The notes beneath the pieces are model-generated. The model did no database searches. It saw only the letters and a program-made list of their open reading frames with translations, and had not been told where the DNA came from. Positions 25,312 to 33,661 of a stretch of DNA of 64,000 nt are shown here, one piece after another (the first letter of the stretch is position 1; each line of letters opens with the position of its first letter). Where the stretch lies: NCBI RefSeq assembly GCF_000330885.1, contig NC_020059.1, positions 2,717,001 to 2,781,000 on the forward strand, read 5' to 3'. The stretch comes from Rhizobium tropici CIAT 899. GTDB taxonomy: Bacteria; Pseudomonadota; Alphaproteobacteria; Rhizobiales; Rhizobiaceae. The position numbers were made by a program, and so were the translations under genes.

Positions 25312-26355
25312 TCATTGTCCTTGTGCTGAAATGTCGACGCGCCGGCCGGTCTTGGCGCTCTCGATGGCGCCTAGAACCATGGCAAGGCTGCGAATGTTGT
25401 CAGAGCTCGCTGTCTCGGGCGGCTTGCCGGTTTTGATCGCTTCGATGAAGGATGCGATGACGCTGGCGTGGCCGTGCGTCTCCTCTTCATGTTTCGGCTC
25501 GGGGACCTCGATCGGCATGAAACCATGCAGCAGGCCCGGCTCGTTGCCGGCGACAGCGGCTTCGAAACTATCTTCGCCGTCCCAGGTCAGCATGCCCTTG
25601 CTGCCGGTGAGCCGCCACTCACTTTCCCAGCTCGTGCGACGACCCTCGGCGCACCAGGAACCGCGATAGCTGAAGACGACGTCATCGGAAAAGTCGAAGA
25701 GCGCATGCGCTGATGCACCATGCTTGTACCAGGAGCCTACAGGGTTCTTTTCAAGGCAATAAACCGAGAGCGGCACCTTGCCGGACACGAAGCGAGCGGC
25801 ATCGAAGGTGTGGATTGCCATGTCGAGCAGCAGCACATTGTCCATCTCCTCGCGGAAGCCGCCGAAATGCGGGCCAAGGAAGAAATCGCAATGGACACCC
25901 GTAAGGTCGCCGATCGCCCCCTCTTCCACCAAACGTCGCATGCGGCGGATGCCGGAGATGAAGCGGCGGTTCTGGATGATGGCATGGACCTTGCCAGTTT
26001 TAGCGGCTAGCTCGATCAGCGCAGCGCCCTCGGCGAGCGACGTCGCCATCGGTTTTTCGCTCAAAACATGGCAGCCGGCCTTCAGCGCCGTCGAAACCAC
26101 GCCGAAACGCGCGGCGGGAATGACGATATCGAAGACGAGATCCGCTTTGGTCGCCGCAATGACCTCGGCAAGATCGGAGCCGATGACGGCACCGTCGAGA
26201 GAGAATTCCTGCGCAAGGCTTTCGGCGGTCGCCCGATTGAGATCGACCAGACCGACAATCTGAATGGATTCGGCAAGCGTCGGCGTCGAGGTGATGGCCC
26301 TGAGCCAGCCCTTGGACATAGCTCCGCACCCGCACAAAATGGCATTAAATTTCAC
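25312..26355 (-). CDS. Gfo/Idh/MocA family dehydrogenase
   Basis: A 347-residue NAD(P)-dependent oxidoreductase. The Rossmann start is FNAILCGCGAMSKGWLRAI and the signature is LSEKPMATSLAEGAAL near residue 98. A C-terminal alpha/beta substrate domain follows. It is the first gene of the sugar operon, directly downstream of a perfect LacI-type operator and divergent from the LacI regulator. Together with the isomerase it probably oxidises an imported sugar or glycoside. It is a paralogue, not a copy, of ThuB at 16.9 kb. Confidence 0.85.
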   Translation of the reverse strand: MKFNAILCGCGAMSKGWLRAITSTPTLAESIQIVGLVDLNRATAESLAQEFSLDGAVIGSDLAEVIAATKADLVFDIVIPAARFGVVSTALKAGCHVLSEKPMATSLAEGAALIELAAKTGKVHAIIQNRRFISGIRRMRRLVEEGAIGDLTGVHCDFFLGPHFGGFREEMDNVLLLDMAIHTFDAARFVSGKVPLSVYCLEKNPVGSWYKHGASAHALFDFSDDVVFSYRGSWCAEGRRTSWESEWRLTGSKGMLTWDGEDSFEAAVAGNEPGLLHGFMPIEVPEPKHEEETHGHASVIASFIEAIKTGKPPETASSDNIRSLAMVLGAIESAKTGRRVDISAQGQ

Positions 26356-26401
26356 GATGTCCTCCAGCGGGCGGTGCGTAAACCCCTCATGACACGCGCT
26401 C

Positions 26402-26415
26402 CGTAAACGTTTACG
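26402..26415. promoter_or_regulatory. LacI-type operator in the divergent promoter
   Basis: CGTAAACGTTTACG is a perfect 14-bp palindrome with the central CG of LacI-family operators. It lies 47 bp before the dehydrogenase start and 50 bp before the lacI-type gene, so it can control both. A related half-site, gcgtaaac, occurs near 26376. Confidence 0.78.
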
Positions 26416-26464
26416 ATACTATGCGAAAAGATTTTCCTGTGTCAATAGAGGAGGACTACGGAAA

Positions 26465-27535
26465 ATGGCGCATGGAGGAAAACTGCGGCCGATGAAGGGA
26501 ATTCGTCAGCTTGCCGAGCATCTCGATATTTCGATCGGCACGGTATCACGCGCATTGAACGGCAAGCCTGATGTCAACGAGGAGACCCGCAAGCGCGTTC
26601 TCGCCGCTGCCGAGCAACTCGGCTATGTCGCCAACCAATCCGGCCGCAGCCTGCGACAGGGCACCACCAACGTCATCGGCCTGATGATCCAATCCAGCCG
26701 CGAAACGGTTGAAAACAGCGACAATTTCTTCCTGACGGTGACGGGCGGGCTGCAGAGCGTGTTCTCACGCCACAAGCTCGATCTCGTCATGCTCCCCTGC
26801 CCGCATGACGAGGACCCTTATGAATATCTGAAGCGCATGGTGGCGAGACGGATCGTCGATGCGCTGATCATCTCGGAGACGCAGCGCGTCGACAAGCGTT
26901 TCGACTTGCTTGCCAAGGCGAAAATCCCCTTTGCAGCGCTTGGCCGCAGCCTGTCAGGCACCCAGCACCCCTGGGCCGATCTTGATTTTGACGGCGTCGC
27001 CAATGCTGCCGTCGACCGGCTGGTCGCGCATGGACATCGCCGCATCGCGGTGAGCGCACCCTCAAGCGACATCAATCTCGGCTTCATCTTCGTTGACGGC
27101 TATCGCCGGGCGCTGGAGCGGCATGGCATCGCCTATGATCCCGCGCTCGTCATTCGCGCCAAATCGAGCGAACAAGGCGGCTATCAGGTCGCCGACGAGT
27201 TGCTGGGCCTCGAAAACGGGCCGACGGCTGTGATCCTGATCTACGAATTGATGGCGATCGGCTTCTATCGGCGCGTGATGGAAGCCGGCATCATCCCTGG
27301 GCGCGATATAGCGGTCGTCAGCTTCCGCGAGGCGCCGCGCGCCAAATTCCTGCAGCCGGCGCTGACCTGCTTTCGCACGTCGGTACACGATCTTGGCGTC
27401 GAACTTGCGGAAATCCTGCTTTCCAGCATGCCCGCCTACAGCCACGAGTATCCAAGAAAGACGCGTCAGACCGTTTGGCCGCTCGATCTTATCCCCGGTG
27501 AAAGCGATGCTTTCCAGCTGACTGCCAAAAAATAG
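26465..27535 (+). CDS. LacI-family transcriptional regulator
   Basis: A 356-residue repressor. The N-terminal helix-turn-helix reads IRQLAEHLDISIGTVSRALNG (about residues 13-33) with the hinge LGYVANQSGRSLRQG, then a periplasmic-binding-like sensor domain. A start at residue 10 (MKGIRQ) is possible, but gaggagg lies at good distance before 26465. It is divergent from the dehydrogenase-isomerase-ABC importer operon. The palindrome at 26402 is its likely operator. Confidence 0.9.
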   Translation: MAHGGKLRPMKGIRQLAEHLDISIGTVSRALNGKPDVNEETRKRVLAAAEQLGYVANQSGRSLRQGTTNVIGLMIQSSRETVENSDNFFLTVTGGLQSVFSRHKLDLVMLPCPHDEDPYEYLKRMVARRIVDALIISETQRVDKRFDLLAKAKIPFAALGRSLSGTQHPWADLDFDGVANAAVDRLVAHGHRRIAVSAPSSDINLGFIFVDGYRRALERHGIAYDPALVIRAKSSEQGGYQVADELLGLENGPTAVILIYELMAIGFYRRVMEAGIIPGRDIAVVSFREAPRAKFLQPALTCFRTSVHDLGVELAEILLSSMPAYSHEYPRKTRQTVWPLDLIPGESDAFQLTAKK

Positions 27536-27623
27536 TCGCGCCGAAACGCCGCACCGGCCGCTTGGACAGTTGCGACGACGCCCCTGAGTTGCCATGTAGG
27601 ACATCGCAAACAGGGGCCTGGGC

Positions 27624-28013
27624 TTGAGCGAAGAAACCATCACACTCTACGAAGCGATCGGCGGCGACCGAGCTGTGCGGGCGCTGACATCACGCTTTTA
27701 CGAATTGATGGATACGCTGCCGGAGGCCGCAAATTGCCGCGCCGTGCACCCGCCGAGCCTCGAAGGCTCGCAGGAGAAATTCTACGAATATCTGACCGGC
27801 TATCTCGGTGGGCCGCAGCTCTACATCGAAAAGCGCGGCCATCCTCGTCTGCGCAGCCGGCATTTCGTCGCCGCCATCGGCCCGAAGGAGCGTGACGAAT
27901 GGCTGCTATGCTTCCGCCGCGCCATGGATGAAACCATTGAAAACGAGAAACTGCGGGCCATCATCTGGGAGCCGGTGGAGCGTCTGGCCTTCCATATGCA
28001 GAACAGGGAATGA
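27624..28013 (+). CDS. group II truncated hemoglobin
   Basis: A 129-residue heme protein of the 2-on-2 globin family. Family marks are Tyr26 (position B10) in RFYELMD, YLTGYLGGPQLYIEKRGHP, the proximal His80 in LRSRH, and Trp93 (G8) in ERDEWL. The start is TTG at 27624, with agggg eight bases before it. Group II members bind oxygen or nitric oxide and support respiration or NO defence. It precedes a DUF423 membrane protein gene by 7 bp, probably as an operon. Confidence 0.85.
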   Translation: MSEETITLYEAIGGDRAVRALTSRFYELMDTLPEAANCRAVHPPSLEGSQEKFYEYLTGYLGGPQLYIEKRGHPRLRSRHFVAAIGPKERDEWLLCFRRAMDETIENEKLRAIIWEPVERLAFHMQNRE

Positions 28014-28020
28014 GGAAGAT

Positions 28021-28398
28021 ATGACCATCGGTGCAGCAATCCGTCCGACCACCCTGTTTGTCGCCGGCATCCTCGGCGGCGGCGGTGTCGCGCTGGCTGC
28101 GGCCGCAACCCATGGCGGCGACACGCATTTCCTCGGCGCAGCCTCTACCATGAGCCTCGCCCACGCCCCTGCCCTCCTGGCGCTCTATGCCGGCTATGAC
28201 CGGATCCGCACAGCGCCTATTGCTGCAATCTTGCTCGGATTGGGAACGCTGATCTTTGCCGGTGATCTCATCAACAGGCATTTCGGCGGCGGCTCGCTCT
28301 TTCCGATGGCCGCTCCGACGGGCGGAATGGGCATGATTGCCGGCTGGGCGGCGATAGCGCTCGGCGCCTTTTTCAGAACCGGTACGGCCAAGGCCTGA
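28021..28398 (+). CDS. DUF423 family small membrane protein
   Basis: A 125-residue protein with four hydrophobic segments. The pattern AAAATHGGDTHFLGAASTMSLAHAPALLAL matches the DUF423 (YgdD-like) family of inner-membrane proteins of unknown function. The start ATG follows gaggaagat. It is probably cotranscribed with the truncated hemoglobin. Its 3' end is convergent with the heme monooxygenase gene, 34 bp away. Confidence 0.75.
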   Translation: MTIGAAIRPTTLFVAGILGGGGVALAAAATHGGDTHFLGAASTMSLAHAPALLALYAGYDRIRTAPIAAILLGLGTLIFAGDLINRHFGGGSLFPMAAPTGGMGMIAGWAAIALGAFFRTGTAKA

Positions 28399-28432
28399 GA
28401 GAAAGCTATTTACCAAGGTAAGGGACGCTGCT

Positions 28433-28747
28433 TCAAATCCCCGGAACGACAGCGAAACCCTCGAATTGCGGCGGCCCCCAATGGAGCCGCTTGTTCTCGC
28501 CGGCATTGCGATGCGCCAGGCGAAAATGCTCGGATTTCGTCCAGTTGATGAAATCATCTTCGCTGTGCCAGGTCGTGTGCGAGGAAAACAGCGTATAGCC
28601 CTCCTCCACGCTCGATTTTCCGCGCAGAAGGCGGAATTCGAGAAAACCGGGCACGTCCGATAGGCGGGAATCGCGCCCGCGCCAAACCTCTTCGAATTCG
28701 CCCTCCAAACCGATGACGACCTTGAAGCGGTTCATGGCGATATACAT
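28433..28747 (-). CDS. IsdG/HmuQ-like heme-degrading monooxygenase
   Basis: A 104-residue ABM-fold protein. The catalytic triad of IsdG-type heme oxygenases is at matching places: Asn6 (AMNRFKV), Trp69 (INWTKSEHF) and His79 (RLAHRN). Such enzymes open heme and release iron; in Bradyrhizobium, HmuQ and HmuD do this. It is the last gene of a minus-strand operon with the DUF2325 and 92-residue proteins, close to the hmu genes, which supports heme-iron use. Confidence 0.8.
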   Translation of the reverse strand: MYIAMNRFKVVIGLEGEFEEVWRGRDSRLSDVPGFLEFRLLRGKSSVEEGYTLFSSHTTWHSEDDFINWTKSEHFRLAHRNAGENKRLHWGPPQFEGFAVVPGI

Positions 28748-28765
28748 GGCAACCTCGTTCGACGA

Positions 28766-29044
28766 TCAAACCTTTTTACGACGGGCGACAGTCTTATCCG
28801 CGTCGGGCGCAAAGGCAACGACATTTGCGCCATTGCGGCTCGCTGCGTCGAATGGTTGCTCCGGCGCCTCTCTCGGCTGCCGCGTCTTCCAGGCGGGAAA
28901 CGTCGCGACATTTGCCGCCCGTCGTTGATCATCGGCGCGACGCATCAGCAATTCGTAGAGTTCGGGCACAAGCCCATCGCCATTCTGTGCGGCCAGCTTG
29001 TGCAGGCCGATCAGCATAAACCCCTCGGGGCCATTATCGATCAT
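28766..29044 (-). CDS. 92-residue protein of unknown function in the heme operon
   Basis: The start overlaps the stop of the DUF2325 gene (ATGA), so translation is coupled, and it ends 18 bp before the heme monooxygenase gene. The N-terminal 45 residues look helical (FMLIGLHKLAAQNGDGLVPELYELLMRR); the rest is polar and ends in ARRKKV. No family recognised. Position suggests a link to heme or iron handling. Confidence 0.55.
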   Translation of the reverse strand: MIDNGPEGFMLIGLHKLAAQNGDGLVPELYELLMRRADDQRRAANVATFPAWKTRQPREAPEQPFDAASRNGANVVAFAPDADKTVARRKKV

Positions 29045-29439
29045 CTGGAAGCGTCTCGTTCTTTCATCGTCTGCAGTGCCCGTTCGAGGCTGGACTTGCT
29101 GCCATTGCGCAAGGGGATGAAGGCCTTGCCAAACTTCTTGCAGCCCGTCTTCACGCGCAGGCAGGCATCATGGCTGATGCAATCGATCGGGCAGAAGACA
29201 CAGTCGACCGAGGGCAGTACCGTGTCGATGCGCGAAACCGCTTCACGAAGACCGCCATCATGGTGGATCAGTTCGGCACCGAAATTGCTGGCGATCTGGC
29301 GAAGATGCGCCACCTGGCAATCGCGGCCGCCCACATAGAGGAAGCTGCGCACATCGAGAGTGGATTTCCCGGAAACCTGCGCCGTTGTCTGCGCTTCGCG
29401 GCTCTCGCGGCCCAAATCCTTCTTCCCCTTACGCGCCAT
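29041..29439 (-). CDS. DUF2325 domain protein
   Basis: A 132-residue protein with a basic N-terminus and the DUF2325 core: FLYVGGRDCQVAHLRQIASNFGAELIHHDGG, followed by a cysteine-rich stretch (CVFCPIDCISHDACLRVKTGCKKFGK) that could bind a metal or cluster. It is first in the operon that ends with the heme monooxygenase. A TGA-N9-TCA site lies about 95 bp upstream in an AT-rich promoter region, suggesting iron control. Confidence 0.75.
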   Translation of the reverse strand: MARKGKKDLGRESREAQTTAQVSGKSTLDVRSFLYVGGRDCQVAHLRQIASNFGAELIHHDGGLREAVSRIDTVLPSVDCVFCPIDCISHDACLRVKTGCKKFGKAFIPLRNGSKSSLERALQTMKERDASR

Positions 29440-29532
29440 ACATCACCCGTTTGCTGGTTGCTCTTGCACGCTCGATTCCACCAAGCGTGAGGCGACCTTA
29501 ATAAACATGAGTTTTATAGTAAAGTATAAAGT

Positions 29533-29547
29533 TGAGAGTTTTCATCA
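29533..29547. promoter_or_regulatory. candidate RirA iron-responsive operator (TGA-N9-TCA)
   Basis: TGA, nine bases (gagttttca), TCA. This is the IRO-box form described for RirA in rhizobia. It overlaps an AT-rich promoter region (tatact and tataaa hexamers on the minus strand) before the DUF2325-heme monooxygenase operon. Six fixed bases occur often by chance, so context carries the call. Confidence 0.45.
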
Positions 29548-29571
29548 TATTTTAGACGAGAGAAGCGGCTA

Positions 29572-30828
29572 TTATCGCCCTCCGACCTGAACCGCCTGCG
29601 TGAACGGCCAAGTCGGCTTACCCCATTCGGAAGGCAGCGAGGGAAATGGGGCGGCCTTCCGCACTTGCTCGATCACAGCCTGATCCAAGTCGGAATCTCC
29701 GGAACTGCGCGCCACGGAAAGAGACCGAAGTTCGCCGTTCGAACCAATCGTCAAACGCACGACGAGTGTCAGGCCCTTTTCATACTTCGACGGTACGCGT
29801 TGCACGTAGCGTTTAATGCGGGCCTGCACTTTGCCGGTATAATTCGCAATTGCCGCATCGCCGGAGCCTGTCTTACGCGCATTCAACTGAGAATTTTGAT
29901 CGGATTGCGCTGCCTCGGTGCCATCGACGGACCCCCGCTTGGAATCCTGCTCGCTCTCACCACGCGATCCAGATTTCACCTTCGCGATTTTAGCGACGGG
30001 CTTCTTCACTTCCTTCGGCCGCTCAACCGGTTTCGGCTTTTCGACGGGCGTTACGATCTTTGGCGGCGGCTCGGTCGGCTGAACTTCCGCGACCTGTGTA
30101 TCCACAGGCTGCACCGGTTCGGCAGGCTGGATGACCGTCGTCTCGGCCGGCGCCTGCGTCGCCAAAATCTGCGGCTGCTCAGGCGCGACTGCGGTGGGCT
30201 GGGTCTGCTCCACGGGCTCAACGGGCTCCGCCGTTTGCATCTGTTGCGTCTCTACTGTCTGCGGCTGAACGACATCAGGCTGCGGCGGCTGCGACTGTTC
30301 GGCGGGCGTGACTTCGGTCGGCTGAACCGTCTGCGGCGGCACGGCCTCCGCAGTTACCTGCTCCGGTTCGGGTTGCGGATTGTCCTCGCCAGCAGCCATC
30401 TGATCGGCATCGGAATTGCCGATCATGATAACGCTGACAGTATCGCCCGCCTCCTCCTGCGCATCTTCCGGCGTGGCGACAAAGGTAAACAGCAGCACGA
30501 TAACGATAACGGCATGGAACAGGCAGGATCCCACGCCGGAAAGAAGCAGCGACATCTTGCGCCCAGCAACGGCTTCACCCGACCTTTCGGGCAGCGCGTC
30601 CATCGGCAGGTGCTCCGCCGTCTCATCGGGGGCAGCCTCGCTTGGATGATCTGGATAGGAACTGATCTGCGCGAAACGACTGTAATGCACTACAGCCTCG
30701 CCGGCCGGCGGTCGCGGCACGCCCTCGAGGCCGGCCAGTTCGTGGCCGGGCAGCACGCTCGGATAGTTGTCATTCAAGCCGCCGTTGGCGCGGCGGTCCA
30801 TGGAAACTTTCGCCGAGCGTATTGCCAT
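29572..30828 (-). CDS. tonB: TonB-family energy transducer
   Basis: A 418-residue protein. A cytoplasmic N-terminal part of about 90 residues is followed by one membrane segment near residues 93-117, then a long Pro/Gln/Glu/Val-rich periplasmic spacer and a C-terminal TonB domain (YTGKVQARIKRYVQRVP, VVRLTIGSNGELRSLSVARSSG). It transfers proton-motive energy to outer-membrane receptors, here probably for heme or siderophores. The N-terminal extension is longer than in classical TonB. No exbB or exbD is adjacent. It begins 4 bp after the secreted-protein gene. Confidence 0.85.
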   Translation of the reverse strand: MAIRSAKVSMDRRANGGLNDNYPSVLPGHELAGLEGVPRPPAGEAVVHYSRFAQISSYPDHPSEAAPDETAEHLPMDALPERSGEAVAGRKMSLLLSGVGSCLFHAVIVIVLLFTFVATPEDAQEEAGDTVSVIMIGNSDADQMAAGEDNPQPEPEQVTAEAVPPQTVQPTEVTPAEQSQPPQPDVVQPQTVETQQMQTAEPVEPVEQTQPTAVAPEQPQILATQAPAETTVIQPAEPVQPVDTQVAEVQPTEPPPKIVTPVEKPKPVERPKEVKKPVAKIAKVKSGSRGESEQDSKRGSVDGTEAAQSDQNSQLNARKTGSGDAAIANYTGKVQARIKRYVQRVPSKYEKGLTLVVRLTIGSNGELRSLSVARSSGDSDLDQAVIEQVRKAAPFPSLPSEWGKPTWPFTQAVQVGGR

Positions 30829-30832
30829 GGCT

Positions 30833-31291
30833 TCAGCCCTCGAAGGGAACTGCGGTCTGCGAGCGGGTCGTCAATGCGGCCTTGCATTCGCCGGCGGCCG
30901 GACCATCACAGACCGGCGTGTCATTGATGATGATGCGGGACACCGTTTCGCATTTGACCCCCGGCATGTCGAATTGCCGCACACGTTTCTTGCTGAGCGG
31001 CAGGTCGCGGAAGTCGAGCACCGTAACCCGGTCGACGGCATTCTTGTCATTGAAGAAGGCAAGCTCGAACGAGATCTTGGTGATCGGTGTCGCCATATCG
31101 TTTTCGGCAACGAAGGTCATCATGCATCCCTTCTGCGAGGGAGCCAATGCATTGAGCTCGACGGTGAGCTTGTGCGCAGCCGATGCGGGTGCCGCGGAAT
31201 TCGCATCCTGAGCGAAAGCAGAAACAGAAGATGCCGCTGCAAACAGCCCCGAGGCGGCGAGCGCCAAGATCGTTTTCGTCAGCATCGGCAT
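30833..31291 (-). CDS. secreted protein of unknown function upstream of tonB
   Basis: A 152-residue protein with a signal peptide (MPMLTKTILALAASGLFAAA, cleavage after AFA near 27). The mature part has four cysteines, in KGCMMTF, VKCETV, PVCDG and GECKA, which could form two disulfides, and no recognised domain. It ends 4 bp before tonB, so the two are probably translated together. It is divergent from hmuP. A role at the periplasmic side of heme uptake is plausible but unproven. Confidence 0.6.
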   Translation of the reverse strand: MPMLTKTILALAASGLFAAASSVSAFAQDANSAAPASAAHKLTVELNALAPSQKGCMMTFVAENDMATPITKISFELAFFNDKNAVDRVTVLDFRDLPLSKKRVRQFDMPGVKCETVSRIIINDTPVCDGPAAGECKAALTTRSQTAVPFEG

Positions 31292-31401
31292 GTCTCCTGT
31301 CTGTGTTTGACGCCGCTCGCCCGACCAGCGCGGCCCTGGCGTGTATCGTCGAAAATTTAAACTTGACTCTATAGGTATCCTATTGTGTGTTTATGAAACC
31401 A

Positions 31402-31416
31402 TGAGTAAGAGAGTCA
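31402..31416. promoter_or_regulatory. candidate RirA iron-responsive operator before hmuP
   Basis: TGA, nine bases (gtaagagag), TCA, matching the IRO-box form, 61 bp before the hmuP start. A TTGACT hexamer at 31363-31368 and the inverted repeat ATAGG-tat-CCTAT at 31371-31383 lie just upstream. The heme operons of rhizobia are iron-repressed, which fits. Confidence 0.5.
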
Positions 31417-31476
31417 AGATAAATTTGGCCGCACAACGGTTCGGCCCCAGATGAACTTCAGGCAAAACTAAACAGG

Positions 31477-31650
31477 ATGATTGCTGAGAAGACCCCTACG
31501 CCGCCGGTGCAATGCATGGCCGCACCACAGATACGAATTGTCGAGAGCACGGATATTTTCCGGGGCCAGACCGAAATCATGATCAAGCACGAGGGCGTCA
31601 TCTACCGCATGAAGATTACGCGCCAAGGCAAACTCATACTCAACAAATAG
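31477..31650 (+). CDS. hmuP: HmuP/HemP small heme-uptake regulator
   Basis: A 57-residue protein. The C-terminal half has the HemP signature: STDIFRGQTEIMIKHEGV, then YRMKITRQGKLILNK to the end. HmuP is needed to activate heme-uptake genes in Bradyrhizobium and Rhizobium. It starts with ATG at 31477 after an acagg stretch and ends 9 bp before hmuS, as first gene of hmuPSTUV. It is easily missed because of its size. Confidence 0.9.
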   Translation: MIAEKTPTPPVQCMAAPQIRIVESTDIFRGQTEIMIKHEGVIYRMKITRQGKLILNK

Positions 31651-31659
31651 GCATGACAG

Positions 31660-32715
31660 ATGAATAAGACGAGCCGCCCGACCCCCGCCGAAATTCGCGC
31701 TTTCCGTGCTGAGAACCCGAAGATGCGCGAGCGCGACATCGCTGCCCGCCTCGAGATTTCCGAAGCGGCGCTGGTCGCGGCCGAAGTCGGCATTTCGGCC
31801 ATCCGCATCGATGCCAGCGTCGATCGCTTCCTGGAGCGGATTGCCTCGCTCGGCGAGATCATGGCGCTGTCGCGCAACGAAAGCGCGGTGCATGAGAAAA
31901 TCGGCGTCTATGAGAACATGAAATTCGGCGCGCAGGCGGCGATTGTGCTTGGCGAGAATATCGATCTGCGCATCTTCCCGAAGCGCTGGGTGCATGGCTT
32001 CGCCGTCACCAAGACGGATGGCGACCAGAAGAGGTTGAGCCTGCAATTCTTCGACAAGGCCGGTGATGCCGTCCACAAGGTGCATCTGCGCCCCGATTCG
32101 AATGTCGAGGCCTATCACGCCATGGTTGCCGAACTGCTCATCGAAGACCAGTCGCAGGAATTCGTCGAAGATCGTTCAGGTTACGACAATGGCGCGACGG
32201 ACGGCGATGTCAGCCGCGACGAGCTGCGCGACCACTGGAGCCGCATGACCGATACGCACGAATTCTTCGGCATGCTGAAAAAGCTGAAGATCGGCCGCCA
32301 GGACGCGATCCGCACCGTCGGCGATGATTATGCATGGAAACTGGATGCCGGTGCCGTCGCTGAAATGATGCATGCCTGCGTGCGCGAGGGCCTGCCGATC
32401 ATGTGCTTCGTAGCCAACGAAGGCACCGTGCAGATCCATTCCGGCCCGATCCACAACGTGCAGACCATGGGTCCCTGGATCAACATCATGGACCCGACCT
32501 TCCATCTGCATCTGCGTCAGGACCACATCGCCGAGGCATGGGTCGTGCGCAAGCCGACCAAGGACGGCCATGTCACCTCGCTGGAAGCCTACAATGCCAA
32601 GGGCGAGATGATCATCCAGTTCTTCGGCAAGCGTAAGGAAGGCTTCGACGAGCGTCGCGACTGGCGCGCTATCCTGGAAAACTTGACGAGATCAGGCGCC
32701 AGCATCGCCGCATAA
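31660..32715 (+). CDS. hmuS: hemin-degrading factor HmuS
   Basis: A 351-residue cytosolic heme-handling protein of the HemS/ChuS/HmuS family. It has two similar halves, each with a pattern such as MALSRNESAVHEKIGVYENM (first) and MCFVANEGTVQIHSGPIHNVQ (second), which correspond to the duplicated fold. It takes heme from the HmuTUV importer and passes it on or degrades it. Second gene of hmuPSTUV, 3 bp before hmuT. Confidence 0.92.
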   Translation: MNKTSRPTPAEIRAFRAENPKMRERDIAARLEISEAALVAAEVGISAIRIDASVDRFLERIASLGEIMALSRNESAVHEKIGVYENMKFGAQAAIVLGENIDLRIFPKRWVHGFAVTKTDGDQKRLSLQFFDKAGDAVHKVHLRPDSNVEAYHAMVAELLIEDQSQEFVEDRSGYDNGATDGDVSRDELRDHWSRMTDTHEFFGMLKKLKIGRQDAIRTVGDDYAWKLDAGAVAEMMHACVREGLPIMCFVANEGTVQIHSGPIHNVQTMGPWINIMDPTFHLHLRQDHIAEAWVVRKPTKDGHVTSLEAYNAKGEMIIQFFGKRKEGFDERRDWRAILENLTRSGASIAA

Positions 32716-32718
32716 GAG

Positions 32719-33660
32719 ATGTTCATGACGATGTTTAAGAACTTGAAGCACATCAGGCCGTGGGAAATCGCCCTGACCATGGCGGTGATGGCCCTGCCGC
32801 TCGCGCCTGTCAATCCGATCGCCGGGCTCGGCAGCTTCGTGCGGCACGCACGCGCTGCCGAAGCGGCCAAGACGCCGGATACCTCCCGCCTTGTCTCCAT
32901 CGGCGGCGATGTGACCGAAATCGTCTATGCGCTCGGTGAAGAAAAGCGGCTCATCGCCCGTGACTCCACCAGCCTTTATCCGAAGGAAGCGACCAAACTT
33001 CCTGATGTCGGCTATATGCGCGCGCTATCGCCAGAAGGCATTCTGGCCGTCAATCCCACAGCCATCATCGCGGTGGAAGGTTCCGGGCCGCCGGAAGCCT
33101 TGGCCGTGCTGCGCAATGCCAGCCTGCCTTTCGAGACTGTGCCGCAGACCTACGATCGCGACGGCATTCTGAAAAAGATTGAAGCCGTCGGCGCGCTGCT
33201 TGGCGTGCCGGACAAGGCCAAGGTCCTGGAAGACAAGGTCGCCGCCGATCTCGATGCCGCGATCAACGATTCCGCCAAGCGCCCGGAGGCCGAGCGCAAG
33301 CGCGTCCTCTTCGTGCTCAGCAACCAGAACGGCAAGATCATGGCCTCGGGCAGCGACACGGCCGCCGACGGCATCATCAAGCTGACCGGCGCCATCAATG
33401 CGATCAACGGCTTTTCCGGCTACAAGTCGGTGACGGACGAAGCGATCATCGAAGCCAAGCCTGACGTCATCCTGATCATGGATCGCGAGGGCCCGCTGTC
33501 TATGTCGAATGAAGATCTGCTCAAGCAGCCAGCCATTTCGCTGACGCCGGCCGCCAGCCACAAGGCGATCGTGCGCATGGACGGCCTGCATTTGCTCGGT
33601 TTCGGACCACGCACGGCCAGCGCCATCCGCGAGCTGAACGCGGCGATCTACGGAGGCTGA
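32719..33660 (+). CDS. hmuT: hemin ABC transporter substrate-binding protein HmuT
   Basis: A 313-residue periplasmic protein. A long signal region (about residues 1-48, ending ARA) is followed by a cobalamin/siderophore-type binding fold: LVSIGGDVTEIVYALG, PDVGYMRALSPEGILAVNPTAII, and ASGSDTAADGIIKLTGA. It binds heme released from an outer-membrane receptor and delivers it to HmuU. The receptor gene hmuR is not in the window. Start codon choice among closely spaced ATGs is uncertain. Confidence 0.92.
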   Translation: MFMTMFKNLKHIRPWEIALTMAVMALPLAPVNPIAGLGSFVRHARAAEAAKTPDTSRLVSIGGDVTEIVYALGEEKRLIARDSTSLYPKEATKLPDVGYMRALSPEGILAVNPTAIIAVEGSGPPEALAVLRNASLPFETVPQTYDRDGILKKIEAVGALLGVPDKAKVLEDKVAADLDAAINDSAKRPEAERKRVLFVLSNQNGKIMASGSDTAADGIIKLTGAINAINGFSGYKSVTDEAIIEAKPDVILIMDREGPLSMSNEDLLKQPAISLTPAASHKAIVRMDGLHLLGFGPRTASAIRELNAAIYGG

Positions 33661-33661
33661 C

